Shown: piece by piece, positions 1-8,589 of the stretch | Numbering within the stretch: the first letter of the stretch is position 1 | Layout: every line of letters starts with the position of its first letter | Assembly: GCF_020731285.1 (NCBI RefSeq) | Contig: NZ_JAJFOW010000002.1 | Coordinates: 1-64,000 of the forward strand | DNA: 64,000 bases | Direction: 5' to 3' | DNA from: Cohnella baijiui | GTDB taxonomy: Bacteria > Bacillota > Bacilli > Paenibacillales > Paenibacillaceae | The notes under the pieces: generated by a model | What the model was told of the DNA's origin: nothing | Database searches by the model: none | What the model saw: only the letters and a program-made list of their open reading frames with translations | Translations under genes and position numbers: made by a program

Positions 1-32
1 TCGTCGTCAAAATGTTGACGGATATCGCCCAT
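1..32 (-). CDS. 5' end of a leftward gene, cut by the window edge
   Basis: On the minus strand an ATG at 32-30 begins MGDIRQHFDD and runs off the left edge. It is preceded at good spacing by GAGGTG, and further upstream by a TACAAT box (about 62-67 on the plus strand, read leftwards). These signals suggest a real gene start. Only ten codons are visible, so no family can be named. Confidence 0.35.
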   Translation of the reverse strand, partial: MGDIRQHFDD

Positions 33-111
33 GACACACCTCGACCTTTTTGTTGGATTTATTGTAACAGGTCGCTACTACGGTGTGTCCACTTTCTAGT
101 CTATCTGCAGC

Positions 112-252
112 GCGGGGAAATAAGGAACATTTTGTTCCCTATTTCGGCGGATTGGCGGGAGTGCGGTGGAATAAGGAATATTTTGTTCCCTATTTCGGCG
201 GGGTGGCGGGGGCACGGGGAAATAAGGAACATTTTGTTCCCTATTTCGGCGG
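112..252. repeat. three tandem copies of a 51-bp palindromic repeat
   Basis: Three copies occur at about 112-150, 163-201 and 212-252. The palindrome cores GGAACATTTTGTTCC start at 124, 175 (one change) and 226, so the period is exactly 51 bp. Each core lies in a longer imperfect hairpin, GAAATAAGGAACA...TGTTCCCTATTTC. Because 51 is a multiple of three, any open frame across it reads a 17-residue repeat (for example NKEHFVPYFGG on the plus strand). No ribosome binding site or codon pattern makes those frames convincing genes. It may be a dispersed hairpin repeat family or an RNA element. Confidence 0.75.
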
Positions 253-292
253 AGTGTCGGGTTGTGGGGCACGTTTTAACATCAACAAACAC

Positions 293-345
293 AAAGGGAG
301 CTATCCTTGCGGTCCTGAACACGACCTTGCAGGATAGCTCCTTTG
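293..345 (-). terminator. terminator after the FAD oxidoreductase gene
   Basis: AAAGGGAGCTATCCTTGC (about 294-310) pairs with GCAGGATAGCTCCTTT (329-344). On the minus strand the hairpin is followed by TTTGTGTTTG. On the plus strand it is followed by GTTTAT, so it may act in both directions. It closes the leftward operon starting at 5659. Confidence 0.75.
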
Positions 346-381
346 TTTATCTTGGAATTCGCCAAGCGTCTTCGTCCCAGC

Positions 382-1719
382 CTAGATCGCGGCCCGCTCC
401 TTGCGCAGCATCGCCTGCAGCTCCGCCAGGTCGACGTCCGCCGCGTCCACTCCGGACCGGGCGGCGAGCGCCGCGGCGGCGCCCGCCGCCTGGCCGGTGG
501 CCATGCAGCTCGGCGTCAGCCGGGTTGTGGCCAGCGCTTCGTGCGTCGTGGAGATGCACCGGCCCGCCGCGAGCAGATTGCGCCGGTCGGCCGAGACGAG
601 GCAGCGGTACGGAATGTCGTACGCGCCGTCGCCCGAGATCCAGGCCGCGGTGACGCCCTTGCCCGACGGATCGTGGATGTCGATCGGGTACCCGCTCCGG
701 GCGATGACGTCCTCGAACTTGCGGCCCGCGGTCACGTCTTCCTTGGTCAGCGCATAGCGCCCCACGATGCGCCGCGTCTCGCGGATCCCGATCTGCGTGC
801 CGACGGAGGAGATCGAAGCGCGCTCAAAGCCGGGCACGTCCCGCGTCAGAAATTCGGACATCAACAACACCTGCCTCCGCCCTTCCTCCTCCGCCCGGGT
901 CAACTCCACCACGTCGGTCGCGTCCAGCCCTTGCACCCGCGTGCAGTTGATCAGCACCTCGTCCTCCGCCGGTCCCGTGAAGAACAGCACCTGGTCGCGG
1001 TTGATCGGGACGTTCGCCGCCTTCCACTGCGAGTAGAAGCCGCTAACGCCCGTCAGCGGAATATCCGGCAGCTCGTCGAACGGCGTCTTCTTGTAGAAAT
1101 CCTCGGGGTGGGCGATCATGTACGCCTTCACCCGCTCGAGGTCGACGCCCCGCATCCGGAACTTCATCGTCATCGGCTGGGCCTGGCTGTCGCCTTCCCG
1201 GCCCTTCAGCGTCCGCGCGCCGGACAGGTAGGCGACATCCGCGTCCCCGCTCGCATCGACGAACGTCCGTCCCCGGATCGCAATCGGCCCCGACTTGGTC
1301 GCGACGCGCACCGCCGCGACGCGGTCGTCCTCCGTCTCCACGCCGTCGACGAAGCTGTGCAGCAGCAGCTTCACGCCCGCTTCCCGCAGCAGATCCATCG
1401 CGACGATCTGGTAGATCTCCGCCTTGTACGGCGTAAGCGAATGAACAAACCCGACTGTGTCCCGCAAATGTCCCGGCGAGCCGCCCCGCTCGATCAGCCG
1501 GTCGACGATCTCTTGCGCCAAGCCTTCGATGACTTGCTTGCCGCTGTCGGCGTGGAACGTCATCCACGGATACACCATCGCGGCGGTCGACATGCCGCCG
1601 ACGAATCCGTACCGCTCCACCAGGACGGTGTTCGCTCCAGCCCGGCCTGCGGCGATGGCGGCCGTAATGCCGGCCGGGCCGCCGCCCGCGACGACGACGT
1701 CCGCTTCTATCGTTTTCAT
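382..1719 (-). CDS. FAD-dependent oxidoreductase (FAD_oxidored family)
   Basis: A flavoprotein of about 445 residues. The N-terminus has a Rossmann dinucleotide motif (VVVAGGGPAGITAA) followed by an acidic strand end (VLVER). An SGDADVAYLSGA stretch and the C-terminal AAGRCIST...MATGQAAG segment are typical of the PF12831-type FAD oxidoreductases, many of which sit in sugar-utilisation operons. I chose the ATG at 1719 because GGGAGG then lies nine bases upstream; the ATG at 1728 would abut that site. It is the last gene of the importer operon, 34 bp after the second permease, so oxidation of the imported sugar or a derivative is plausible. The substrate cannot be told from sequence. Confidence 0.85.
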   Translation of the reverse strand: MKTIEADVVVAGGGPAGITAAIAAGRAGANTVLVERYGFVGGMSTAAMVYPWMTFHADSGKQVIEGLAQEIVDRLIERGGSPGHLRDTVGFVHSLTPYKAEIYQIVAMDLLREAGVKLLLHSFVDGVETEDDRVAAVRVATKSGPIAIRGRTFVDASGDADVAYLSGARTLKGREGDSQAQPMTMKFRMRGVDLERVKAYMIAHPEDFYKKTPFDELPDIPLTGVSGFYSQWKAANVPINRDQVLFFTGPAEDEVLINCTRVQGLDATDVVELTRAEEEGRRQVLLMSEFLTRDVPGFERASISSVGTQIGIRETRRIVGRYALTKEDVTAGRKFEDVIARSGYPIDIHDPSGKGVTAAWISGDGAYDIPYRCLVSADRRNLLAAGRCISTTHEALATTRLTPSCMATGQAAGAAAALAARSGVDAADVDLAELQAMLRKERAAI

Positions 1720-1753
1720 CCTCGGCATCCTCCCTTTGCGCTTCCCTGCGCGT

Positions 1754-2608
1754 TTATTCTTTCAGTCCCGTCATGGCCACGCCTTCGATGAACTGCCGCT
1801 GGGCGAAGAAGAACACGATCAGCAGCGGCACGGTCGCCATGACCGTCGCGCTCATCAGCAGATGCCACGCCGTGCCGACCTCGTCGGTGAACAGCGAGAG
1901 TCCCACCGGCAGCGTCAGCAGCTTGCGCGTGTTGATAAAGATGAGCGGATCGAAAAACTCGTTCCAGTTCGTCACGAACGTAAAGATCGTCAGCGTCGCG
2001 ATGCCCGGCTTCGCGATCGGGAGCATGATCTGCCCGTAGATGCGGAACCGGCTGCAGCCGTCGATCATCGCCGCCTCCTCCAGCTCCTTGGGGATCGTGA
2101 TGAAAAACTGCCGCATGACGAAGATCCCGAACACGCCGCCCGCGCCGAAAATCGGCAGCAGGACGAGCGGCCAATGGGTGTCGATCCAGCCCAGCTCCCG
2201 CATGAACAGGAACATCGGAATGGCGGTCACCTCGTGCGGGATCATCATCGCGCTGAGCAGGACGAGGAACACAATGTTGCGCCCGGCGAACGGAATTCGC
2301 GCGAACGCGTAGCCCGCGAGCGAAGCGAAAAACGCGGTGCCGATCACGACGACGAATGCGATGTACACGCTGTTGAAGTAGAACGAGCCGAACGGGATGC
2401 GATCGAACACGTCCAGGTAGTTGTGAAACTGAAAGCTCTTCGGAATGAGGCGCGGCGGATATTTGAAAATGTCCTGCGGCTCCTTGAAGGAGGTCGAGAG
2501 CATCCACAGAAACGGGATAAGCATCACGAGCGACACGAGCACAAGCGCCGCGTACGTCCCGACCGCTCCGAACGGACGGCGCCTAGATCGGGAATCAGTC
2601 GGCTTCAT
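1754..2608 (-). CDS. carbohydrate ABC transporter permease (MalG type)
   Basis: A 284-residue inner-membrane permease with six predicted hydrophobic segments and the cytoplasmic coupling loop EEAAMIDGCSRFRIYGQIML, the EAA motif of sugar importers. The C-terminus ends in GVAMTGLKE, the common MalG-family tail. Its start overlaps the end of the upstream MalF-type gene by 14 bp and has a GAGGTGGG ribosome site within that gene, so the two are translationally coupled. It would pair with that permease and the binding protein at 4349-5659. No ATPase gene is present in the operon, as is usual for Paenibacillus importers that share a MsmX-type ATPase. Confidence 0.92.
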   Translation of the reverse strand: MKPTDSRSRRRPFGAVGTYAALVLVSLVMLIPFLWMLSTSFKEPQDIFKYPPRLIPKSFQFHNYLDVFDRIPFGSFYFNSVYIAFVVVIGTAFFASLAGYAFARIPFAGRNIVFLVLLSAMMIPHEVTAIPMFLFMRELGWIDTHWPLVLLPIFGAGGVFGIFVMRQFFITIPKELEEAAMIDGCSRFRIYGQIMLPIAKPGIATLTIFTFVTNWNEFFDPLIFINTRKLLTLPVGLSLFTDEVGTAWHLLMSATVMATVPLLIVFFFAQRQFIEGVAMTGLKE

Positions 2609-3506
2609 TGAATACCCACCTCTTTCTCAGCTGCCATTGCACCAGCGTCAGCGCGAGCACGACAAAGAACAGCACGAACGCCGCGGACGACGCGTAGCCG
2701 AGGTCGTACAGCTTGAACGCTTTCTCCCAGATGTAGTAGACGAGCACCTTGGTGCTCTCCATCGGCCCGCCCTGCGTCATGACGAAGATTTGGCCGAACA
2801 CCTTGAGCGAGCCGATGACCGTCATCACGACCGTCAAAAAGACGGTAGGCGTAATCATCGGCAGCGTGACGTTGAAGAACGTCCGCGTCTTGCCCGCGCC
2901 GTCCAGCTCGGCGGCTTCGTACAGCGAACGCGGCACCTGCTGCAGCGCCGCGATGAACAGCACCATGTTGAGGCCGACGTTTTTCAGCACGCTCGTCACG
3001 ATGACGGCGGGCATCGCGAGCTTCGTGTCGTACAGCCAGGCCGGTCCCTTGATCCCGATCAGCTGCAGCATCTGGTTGATGAGCCCCGAATCGGTGGCGA
3101 ACATGTATTTCCACACGATCGCCCACACGATCAGCGACGTCATGACCGGGACGAAAATCGCGGTGCGGAACAGCCCGATCCCCGGCAGCTTGCGGGAGAG
3201 CAATAGCGCCAGCAGGAGCGCCAGCACGATGTTAAGCGGCACGAGGCCGACCGTAAAGTAAATGGTGTTGCGAAACACTTTCCAGAACAGATCGTCCGCC
3301 ATCATGGCGCGGTAGTTGTCCAGGCCGGTCCAGTGATGCTCCCCTAGCAGCGGCCAATCGGTCAAGCTCATGTACAGCGCCATCCCCATCGGGAACAGCA
3401 GCAGCAGCGTAAAGCCCAGCACCATCGGGGAGACGAACAGCCAGCCCGTAATCTGCGCCTCGCGCGCCAGCGGACCTTTGCTCCGGCGTTTTTTCCCGCT
3501 AGTCAT
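2595..3506 (-). CDS. sugar ABC transporter permease (MalF/UgpA type)
   Basis: A 303-residue permease. A basic N-terminus precedes the first membrane segment (GWLFVSPMVLGFTLLLLFPMG), and five more hydrophobic segments follow. The coupling loop reads YEAAELDGAGKTRTFFNVTLP, the EAA signature. It is the upstream partner of the MalG-type gene, which it overlaps, and lies 16 bp after the TIM-barrel gene. The importer imports a sugar or oligosaccharide; the substrate is unknown. Confidence 0.92.
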   Translation of the reverse strand: MTSGKKRRSKGPLAREAQITGWLFVSPMVLGFTLLLLFPMGMALYMSLTDWPLLGEHHWTGLDNYRAMMADDLFWKVFRNTIYFTVGLVPLNIVLALLLALLLSRKLPGIGLFRTAIFVPVMTSLIVWAIVWKYMFATDSGLINQMLQLIGIKGPAWLYDTKLAMPAVIVTSVLKNVGLNMVLFIAALQQVPRSLYEAAELDGAGKTRTFFNVTLPMITPTVFLTVVMTVIGSLKVFGQIFVMTQGGPMESTKVLVYYIWEKAFKLYDLGYASSAAFVLFFVVLALTLVQWQLRKRWVFNEAD

Positions 3507-3522
3507 CTCTTGTCACCGCCTT

Positions 3523-4221
3523 CTAAGTCCATCTGTCGATCGCTTCCCGGAACTTCGCGACCTGCTCCTTGATCTGCTCCCCCGAGCGCCCGACCACGAT
3601 CGCGCCAAGCAGAACCCCTTTTACGCCCGCGTCGGTTAGCGCCCGGACGTCGTCCGGCACGAGCTTGCGCTGCGAGGGTACAATGACGGGGACCTGCGCG
3701 GTGCGGACCAGCTGCCGATACTTCAGCACGTCGGCGAAGCTGAGCGGCGTGCCGTACGCCTCGCCGGGCACGATCGACGCTTCGAGCGCCGAGAAGCCGA
3801 AGTGCCCTGCCGCCTCCACGAGCGACGGATCGTACGTCGCGTCGATCGCAAACGTCCGGTCGAGTCCCGTGTCGTACAGCATGTGCGACGGAAGGTGATG
3901 CGCGTAGATGGAGTAAAAGTCGAAGCCGAGCGGAGCGAGCCGTCTGATGGTCGCGGCGTCCGCGCCCTCGAGACTGCCCGCCGGCACGACGCCGAGCGGC
4001 CCGTCGAACAGGCTGCGGATTTCGCGGAACGCGTCGAGGTAGCTGTCCAGCGATTCGAAATGCTGGCCGCTCGCGCGGTGTCCGACGTTGAAATGAACCT
4101 TCAGCCCGTCCGCGCCCGCCTCCAGGGCGGCTCGGGCCAGGCCGGCATCGTTGACGGGAAGGCTGACGAGGAGCGACAGCGGCTTGCGATTCTCGTTCAG
4201 GCATTGATGCAATCGAGGCAC
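3523..4221 (-). CDS. TIM-barrel-like protein of unknown function
   Basis: About 232 residues. The annotated start is a GTG at 4221 preceded by a perfect AGGAGG seven bases upstream; the open frame extends further to 4320 but without a ribosome site. The sequence alternates short strands and helices, with ADGLKVHFNVG, GVVPAGS, ALEASIVPGEAYG, VPVIVPSQRKL and a final GVKGVLLGAIVVG. This resembles phosphate-binding (beta/alpha)8 enzymes such as ThiG, TrpC or HisA-like proteins, but I cannot assign a family. It sits between the binding-protein gene and the permeases, so a role in metabolism of the imported compound is likely. Confidence 0.7.
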   Translation of the reverse strand: MPRLHQCLNENRKPLSLLVSLPVNDAGLARAALEAGADGLKVHFNVGHRASGQHFESLDSYLDAFREIRSLFDGPLGVVPAGSLEGADAATIRRLAPLGFDFYSIYAHHLPSHMLYDTGLDRTFAIDATYDPSLVEAAGHFGFSALEASIVPGEAYGTPLSFADVLKYRQLVRTAQVPVIVPSQRKLVPDDVRALTDAGVKGVLLGAIVVGRSGEQIKEQVAKFREAIDRWT

Positions 4222-4272
4222 TGCGATTCCTCCTATTCGGATAGCGAAGTCATGTTTTCCAATCGGATCCGT

Positions 4273-4312
4273 CAAAAAAGGAAACGGCTCGAATCCGAAA
4301 TCCGAACCGTTT
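4273..4312 (-). terminator. intra-operon attenuating terminator after the binding-protein gene
   Basis: AAACGGTTCG...CGAGCCGTTT (minus strand; 4303-4312 with 4282-4291, one wobble pair) followed by CCTTTTTT (4274-4281). It lies between the binding-protein gene and the rest of the operon. Partial termination here would give more binding protein than permease, a common arrangement in sugar ABC operons. Confidence 0.75.
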
Positions 4313-4348
4313 GCCTTCAAGTTATGGGATTCCGATGCGGGACAGGCC

Positions 4349-5659
4349 TTATTTCGAAGCCAGGATGCCGTTGACTTTCTCGGCGATCTGCTTCAGGTTG
4401 CTCTCTGCGGGCTCGGCATTGGCGAACAGCCGGTCGAAGCCTTGCAGGATCGCGTTGTCGATGTTTTGCCACTGCACATGGCCGGGCATGATGCGAGCCT
4501 TCGGCATTTCGTCGATGACCGCCTGCACGATGTGCTCCTTGCTCGGATTGTTCGGCTGATTCAGGAATTCGTCCGAATTCAGCACCGACGCGCGCGGCGG
4601 GACGAAGAACGTCGAGGTCGCTTGGATGCCCTCTTGGCTGGCGAAGTACTTCAGCAGCTTCTTCGCTTCCTCCGGATGTTTGCTGTCCTTGAACAGCACG
4701 TAGCCCGCTTGGCCGAGCATCGGCGCGCTGCCCTGGGAGCCGGACGGCGTCGGAGCGATGTCCCATTCGAAGTCTTTGATGGCGCGGGCGGTCGAGACGT
4801 AGCTGTAGGAGTCGAAGAACATGCCCACGTTGCCCGCGTCGAAGCTGACTTGCTCGCCGGCTTTCGGATGCGACTCGTCGGTGAACATCATGCGCTCCAG
4901 CATCTCGAACGTCTGCACGCCGTATTGGTCGTCCCAGGTGAACTTGGTCATGTCCTTATCGAACGGACCGCTGCCGTTCGACCAGGAATACGAGGACAGG
5001 ATGATCCAGGTTTTCCAATCGCGAAAGAAGTTCGCCCCGTACACGCGGCTGGCGGCTGTTTTGTCGGTGAGCGTCTTCGCCGATTTCTCGAATTCTTCCC
5101 ACGTCCATTTCCCTTCCTTCGCCAGCGTGTTCGGATCCGTCAGGCCGGCTTTGTCGAACAGGGTTTTGTTGTAGAACATGACGACCGGCGGCGTGGAGAA
5201 CGGCAGGCCCAGCAGCCGATCGCCGTCGCGGAACAAGTCCAGCGTGCTCGGGATATAGTCGTCCAGCTTAAACGCCGCGTCGTTCTTGAATTCGGACACG
5301 TCGCCGAGAATGCCGTTGTCCTTGAACTGCGGCACCATCCGCTCGGACACCCATGCGACGTCGGGCAGCGACTTGCCGGCGGCGAGCACCGACACCTTCT
5401 GCTGATAGTCGGCGAACGGCACGGACTCCATCGTCACCTTGATGCCCGGATTTTGAGACTCGAAGTCTGCGATCAGCTTGTTGTACACGTCCATGTGGCC
5501 CTGGTTGCCCCACATCATGAACTTGAGCTCGACGTTGCCCGCCTTCGCTCCGTCCGGCGAGCCGGACGCTCCCGCGGCGTTGTTGTCTTTGTTGCCGCCG
5601 CAAGCCGCGGTCACTGCGGTCAGCAGCGCCAAGGCCGTTAAAGCGCTTGCCTTTTTCAT
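4349..5659 (-). CDS. extracellular solute-binding lipoprotein (family 1)
   Basis: A 436-residue sugar-binding protein. The first 20 residues form a lipoprotein signal ending in LTAVTAAC, so the cysteine would be lipidated and the protein anchored outside the membrane. The mature part shows SBP family 1 features: LKFMMWGNQGHMDVYNKLIA near the N-terminus, LPFSTPPVVMFYNKTLFDKAGL, and a C-terminal KHPEEAKKLLKYFASQEG helix. GAGGGGG lies just upstream of the ATG. First gene of the importer operon; the response regulator gene ends about 110 bp upstream and its product is the likely activator. Confidence 0.93.
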   Translation of the reverse strand: MKKASALTALALLTAVTAACGGNKDNNAAGASGSPDGAKAGNVELKFMMWGNQGHMDVYNKLIADFESQNPGIKVTMESVPFADYQQKVSVLAAGKSLPDVAWVSERMVPQFKDNGILGDVSEFKNDAAFKLDDYIPSTLDLFRDGDRLLGLPFSTPPVVMFYNKTLFDKAGLTDPNTLAKEGKWTWEEFEKSAKTLTDKTAASRVYGANFFRDWKTWIILSSYSWSNGSGPFDKDMTKFTWDDQYGVQTFEMLERMMFTDESHPKAGEQVSFDAGNVGMFFDSYSYVSTARAIKDFEWDIAPTPSGSQGSAPMLGQAGYVLFKDSKHPEEAKKLLKYFASQEGIQATSTFFVPPRASVLNSDEFLNQPNNPSKEHIVQAVIDEMPKARIMPGHVQWQNIDNAILQGFDRLFANAEPAESNLKQIAEKVNGILASK

Positions 5660-5770
5660 GTGTATCCCCCTCTGAGGCTGATTGAAGTCTGCATTCAGTA
5701 TATCGAGAGGGAGCGGACCCCCGAAATCACGCCAGTTTAAGAAAAGGTACGATATTTTACTCCGTTTGCG

Positions 5771-6559
5771 TCATTCGGGCATGGCCTCGTCCGCGGACCG
5801 GCCGTGGCGATCCCGGTAGTCGCCGGCCGTCACGCCGACCTGCTGCTTGAAAGCCAGCATGAAATGCTTGGGGCTTTGATGGCCGGACAGCCGGGCGACG
5901 TCGTAAATCTTGAGCCGTGTATGGACGAGCAGCCACTTGGCCCGCTCCATTCGCGCTTCGGCGACGTATTCGGAGTAGTTCATCCCCGTCTCCGTCTTGA
6001 ACAGCTGGCTCAAATAGGCGGGGCTCAGGTTCACCTGCTCCGCCACCGTCTGCAGGCGCAAATCCCCGTCCACCTGGCGCACGACAATCTGTTTGACGTC
6101 GCGGATGAGCTTCCGCGCGTCTCCGCCGGTCTGGCGGTCCCCGTCTTCCGCATTCGCCGGCTCCGGCGCGAGTACCCCCCGCTTTTGATCCATCGCCCAC
6201 TGGACCTTTCGCATCGCGGCGACGAATTCATGGCGCTCGATCGGCTTCAGCAGGTAGCTGGACACGCCGAACTCGATCGCCTTCTGCGCGTACTCGAACT
6301 CCCCATAGCCGCTGATGATGATGATCGGCAGCTCCGGGTACATCTCCTTGGCTTTGCGGACCATCGTCAGCCCGTCCATCTCCCGCATCCGGATGTCGGT
6401 GATCAACAGATCCGGCACCTCGGTGCGCAAAAACGCCAACGCCTCCTTGCCGTTGCTCGCCTCGCCGCACACCCGGAACTGATAGGTCGACTGGCGGATC
6501 AGCTCGCGCAAGCCCTCGCGGATGACGACCTCGTCTTCGACCAGCAGCGTTTTATACAT
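5771..6559 (-). CDS. YesN-type response regulator (CheY receiver + AraC HTH)
   Basis: 262 residues. The receiver domain (1-120) has the acidic pocket VEDE, phosphoacceptor D55 in LLITDIRMREMDG, and K105 in SYLLKPIE. Two helix-turn-helix motifs of the AraC family occupy about 150-255 (LQTVAEQVNLSPAYLSQLFK and YDVARLSGHQSPKHFMLAFK). I take the ATG at 6559, which overlaps the stop of the kinase gene by eight bases; the longer open frame to 6700 lies inside the kinase gene. It is coupled to the YesM kinase and probably activates the adjacent importer operon when the extracellular sugar is sensed. Confidence 0.93.
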   Translation of the reverse strand: MYKTLLVEDEVVIREGLRELIRQSTYQFRVCGEASNGKEALAFLRTEVPDLLITDIRMREMDGLTMVRKAKEMYPELPIIIISGYGEFEYAQKAIEFGVSSYLLKPIERHEFVAAMRKVQWAMDQKRGVLAPEPANAEDGDRQTGGDARKLIRDVKQIVVRQVDGDLRLQTVAEQVNLSPAYLSQLFKTETGMNYSEYVAEARMERAKWLLVHTRLKIYDVARLSGHQSPKHFMLAFKQQVGVTAGDYRDRHGRSADEAMPE

Positions 6560-8387
6560 CGTCCTCGCCCTCCTTCTCGTTGATCCGGATGGATATCGTG
6601 ACGGCCAGCCCTTGCCCGATGCTGCTGTCGACCGATAGATCGCCGCGTTCGCCGTAAATGAGCTTGATGCGCTGATAGATGTTGCCCAGGCCGAGCGCAT
6701 CCCGATCGGTTCGCTGCCACGTCCGGTAGGAGGGCTCGGCCGCGATTGCCCGATTCAGCGCCTCGACCTCCTCCTCTTCCAGCCCTCTGCCGTCGTCCCG
6801 AACGGCCAAGATCAGTTCGCCGGCCAGGAGAACGGCGCCGATCCAGACAGTTCCGCCATGCTCCCGGTCGCCGATGCCGTGGTACAGCGCGTTCTCGACG
6901 AGCGGCTGCAGAATCAGCTTCGGGATCAGCAGCTCCCGGGCCGCCTCGTCGATCTCGTAGACGACCCGCAGTCGGTCGCCGTAGCGAAGCTGCTGAATGC
7001 GCACGTACGACGCGAGAAAGGCGATCTCTTCCTTCAGCGGGACGAGTCGGTCGACCTTGTCGATCGAATACCGCAGCAGCTTGCCGAGCGCCGAGACCAT
7101 ATCGGATACTTCCTCGTGCTTGCGCGAAATCGCCATCATGTTGATGGACTCCAGCGTGTTGTAAATGAAGTGCGGATTGATCTGACTTTGCAGCGCGGCC
7201 AGCTCCGCCTCCTTCTCCCGCATGCCGAGCACGAACACCTCGTTGAACAGTCGGTTGATCTCTTCCATCATGCGGTTGAAGCCGCGGCCGAGCAGACCGA
7301 ATTCGTCGTTGCCTAAGGCGGCCACTCGCATGCCGAACTCCCCCTGCTCGACCGAGATCATCTTCTTCTTCAAATCGATCAAGGGCCGCGTGATCCGATA
7401 CGACAGGAAAACCGCCAGCGCCGCGACAACCGCGAGGCACGCCACCGCGAACCAGAGCGTGAACGTCCAGATTTGCCGGGACTCCTTCTGAATGACTTCG
7501 ATCGGCGTCAGGCTGATGACCGTCAATCCGGAGTAGGCCGAGCTGTTTTGCACGTACAAATACTGCTTGCCGTCCAGCGCAAGGCGCTCGTTGCTCCCGA
7601 GCTGCCACAGCCGCTCGTGCCGCAGCAGCTCGCCGTAGACCGAACGGCCGTCGGCCGAATTCCGCTCGAACAGCAGCCGTTTGCGATCGTCCACGATAAT
7701 GAGGTTCGCATCTTTCTCGAAGTTCAGATTGGAGAGGATGCTGCGAAAAGCGTCGAGCTTGATATCGATAATCATGTAGCCGACCCGCTTCAGCGTCTTC
7801 GGCTCGCGGATGACCCGGCCGAAGGCGACGAACGGCTCGAACGTACGGGCGGTGTAGTAGGAAGGCGCATGCGGAGGAATCAGCACCCATTCTCCGCCGG
7901 AGCCGTACAGCTCCCCGAACCAATCGTCCTGGCGGGCGTCCCAGACCGAGTCGATCGCCATGGCGTCGACGCTGGAGAACAGGATGCCGCTGGTGCTGAT
8001 CAGGTGGATGCCGTGAATTTCCGGTTTATTGTATGCCTGGGCGGAGGAAAACAGCTTCAGCTTCATATAGTCGTCGGACTTCGCCCAGGTCGCCGAGCCC
8101 ATCGGTCCGTCGTATTTGGCCAGGATGTCGAGTACGCTCTGGTCGTAGAGCGGCATGAAGGAAAGCTGCTCGAGATCCTTCAGCAGCCGGTCCAGGTTCG
8201 CGTTGATCTGCCGGACGATGTCGACCGTGAAGTGCTCCGTCTTCTCGCTGACCGTGGAAGAAAAGTGGCGAAACGTCACGATGCCCTGCAGGCATAGCGG
8301 AAACAGGCACAACACGACGAAGAGCAGCAGGAGCTTGGTCCGCAAGTTGAAATGCCGTCCCGTTAACCTCGTCCATCTTTGCAGCAT
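6552..8387 (-). CDS. YesM-type sensor histidine kinase
   Basis: 611 residues. Membrane segments lie at about 18-38 and 307-330 and enclose an extracytoplasmic sensor domain of about 270 residues (Cache-like). A HAMP linker follows, then the His_kinase domain with H406 in QSQINPHFIYNTLES, then an HATPase with the N box LVENALYHGI and G box DDGRG. This is the standard layout of the LytS/YesM kinases that control sugar uptake in Bacillales. The ATG at 8387 is preceded by GGGGAA. The response regulator gene overlaps its end. Confidence 0.93.
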   Translation of the reverse strand: MLQRWTRLTGRHFNLRTKLLLLFVVLCLFPLCLQGIVTFRHFSSTVSEKTEHFTVDIVRQINANLDRLLKDLEQLSFMPLYDQSVLDILAKYDGPMGSATWAKSDDYMKLKLFSSAQAYNKPEIHGIHLISTSGILFSSVDAMAIDSVWDARQDDWFGELYGSGGEWVLIPPHAPSYYTARTFEPFVAFGRVIREPKTLKRVGYMIIDIKLDAFRSILSNLNFEKDANLIIVDDRKRLLFERNSADGRSVYGELLRHERLWQLGSNERLALDGKQYLYVQNSSAYSGLTVISLTPIEVIQKESRQIWTFTLWFAVACLAVVAALAVFLSYRITRPLIDLKKKMISVEQGEFGMRVAALGNDEFGLLGRGFNRMMEEINRLFNEVFVLGMREKEAELAALQSQINPHFIYNTLESINMMAISRKHEEVSDMVSALGKLLRYSIDKVDRLVPLKEEIAFLASYVRIQQLRYGDRLRVVYEIDEAARELLIPKLILQPLVENALYHGIGDREHGGTVWIGAVLLAGELILAVRDDGRGLEEEEVEALNRAIAAEPSYRTWQRTDRDALGLGNIYQRIKLIYGERGDLSVDSSIGQGLAVTISIRINEKEGEDDV

Positions 8388-8444
8388 CTGCGAGATTTCC
8401 CCTTCCGCCCGACAGCTCTGGATGTAAGCGCAACAAGTTATTCT

Positions 8445-8450
8445 ATTATA
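8445..8450 (-). promoter_or_regulatory. probable -10 box of the kinase/regulator operon
   Basis: TATAAT on the minus strand, about 57 bp upstream of the kinase start. No good -35 box is visible at 16-18 bp, so the promoter may need activation or the call may be wrong. Confidence 0.4.
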
Positions 8451-8528
8451 CCGGGCACCTCGGGAAAAGCTATCCCCTGTCGTTTCGGTTTGGTATGGAT
8501 TTTGTAGAAAAGAAGGCGAGGGCAGCGC

Positions 8529-8552
8529 AAAAAGCCGCCGGGAGCCGGCGGC
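8529..8552 (-). terminator. terminator after the DUF1905 gene
   Basis: On the minus strand GCCGCCGG-CTC-CCGGCGGC is followed by TTTTT. A perfect 8-bp GC stem, 38 bp after the stop of the DUF1905 gene. Confidence 0.85.
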
Positions 8553-8589
8553 CTAAGCGTTTCCTTTATCTATGTCGCGTTTACCCTGC

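Noticed and set aside
112..252. CRISPR array
   Set aside because: The repeats are tandem with nearly identical spacers, palindromic, and no cas genes are near.
12..653. Long open frames across the 51-bp repeats and into the FAD gene region
   Set aside because: They overlap the oxidoreductase gene antisense, lack ribosome sites, and the downstream part is an Arg/Pro-rich shadow composition.
343..1791. 482-codon plus-strand frame opposite the FAD oxidoreductase
   Set aside because: Antisense shadow of a GC-rich gene; rich in Arg, His and Leu with no motif, while the minus strand has clear family motifs.
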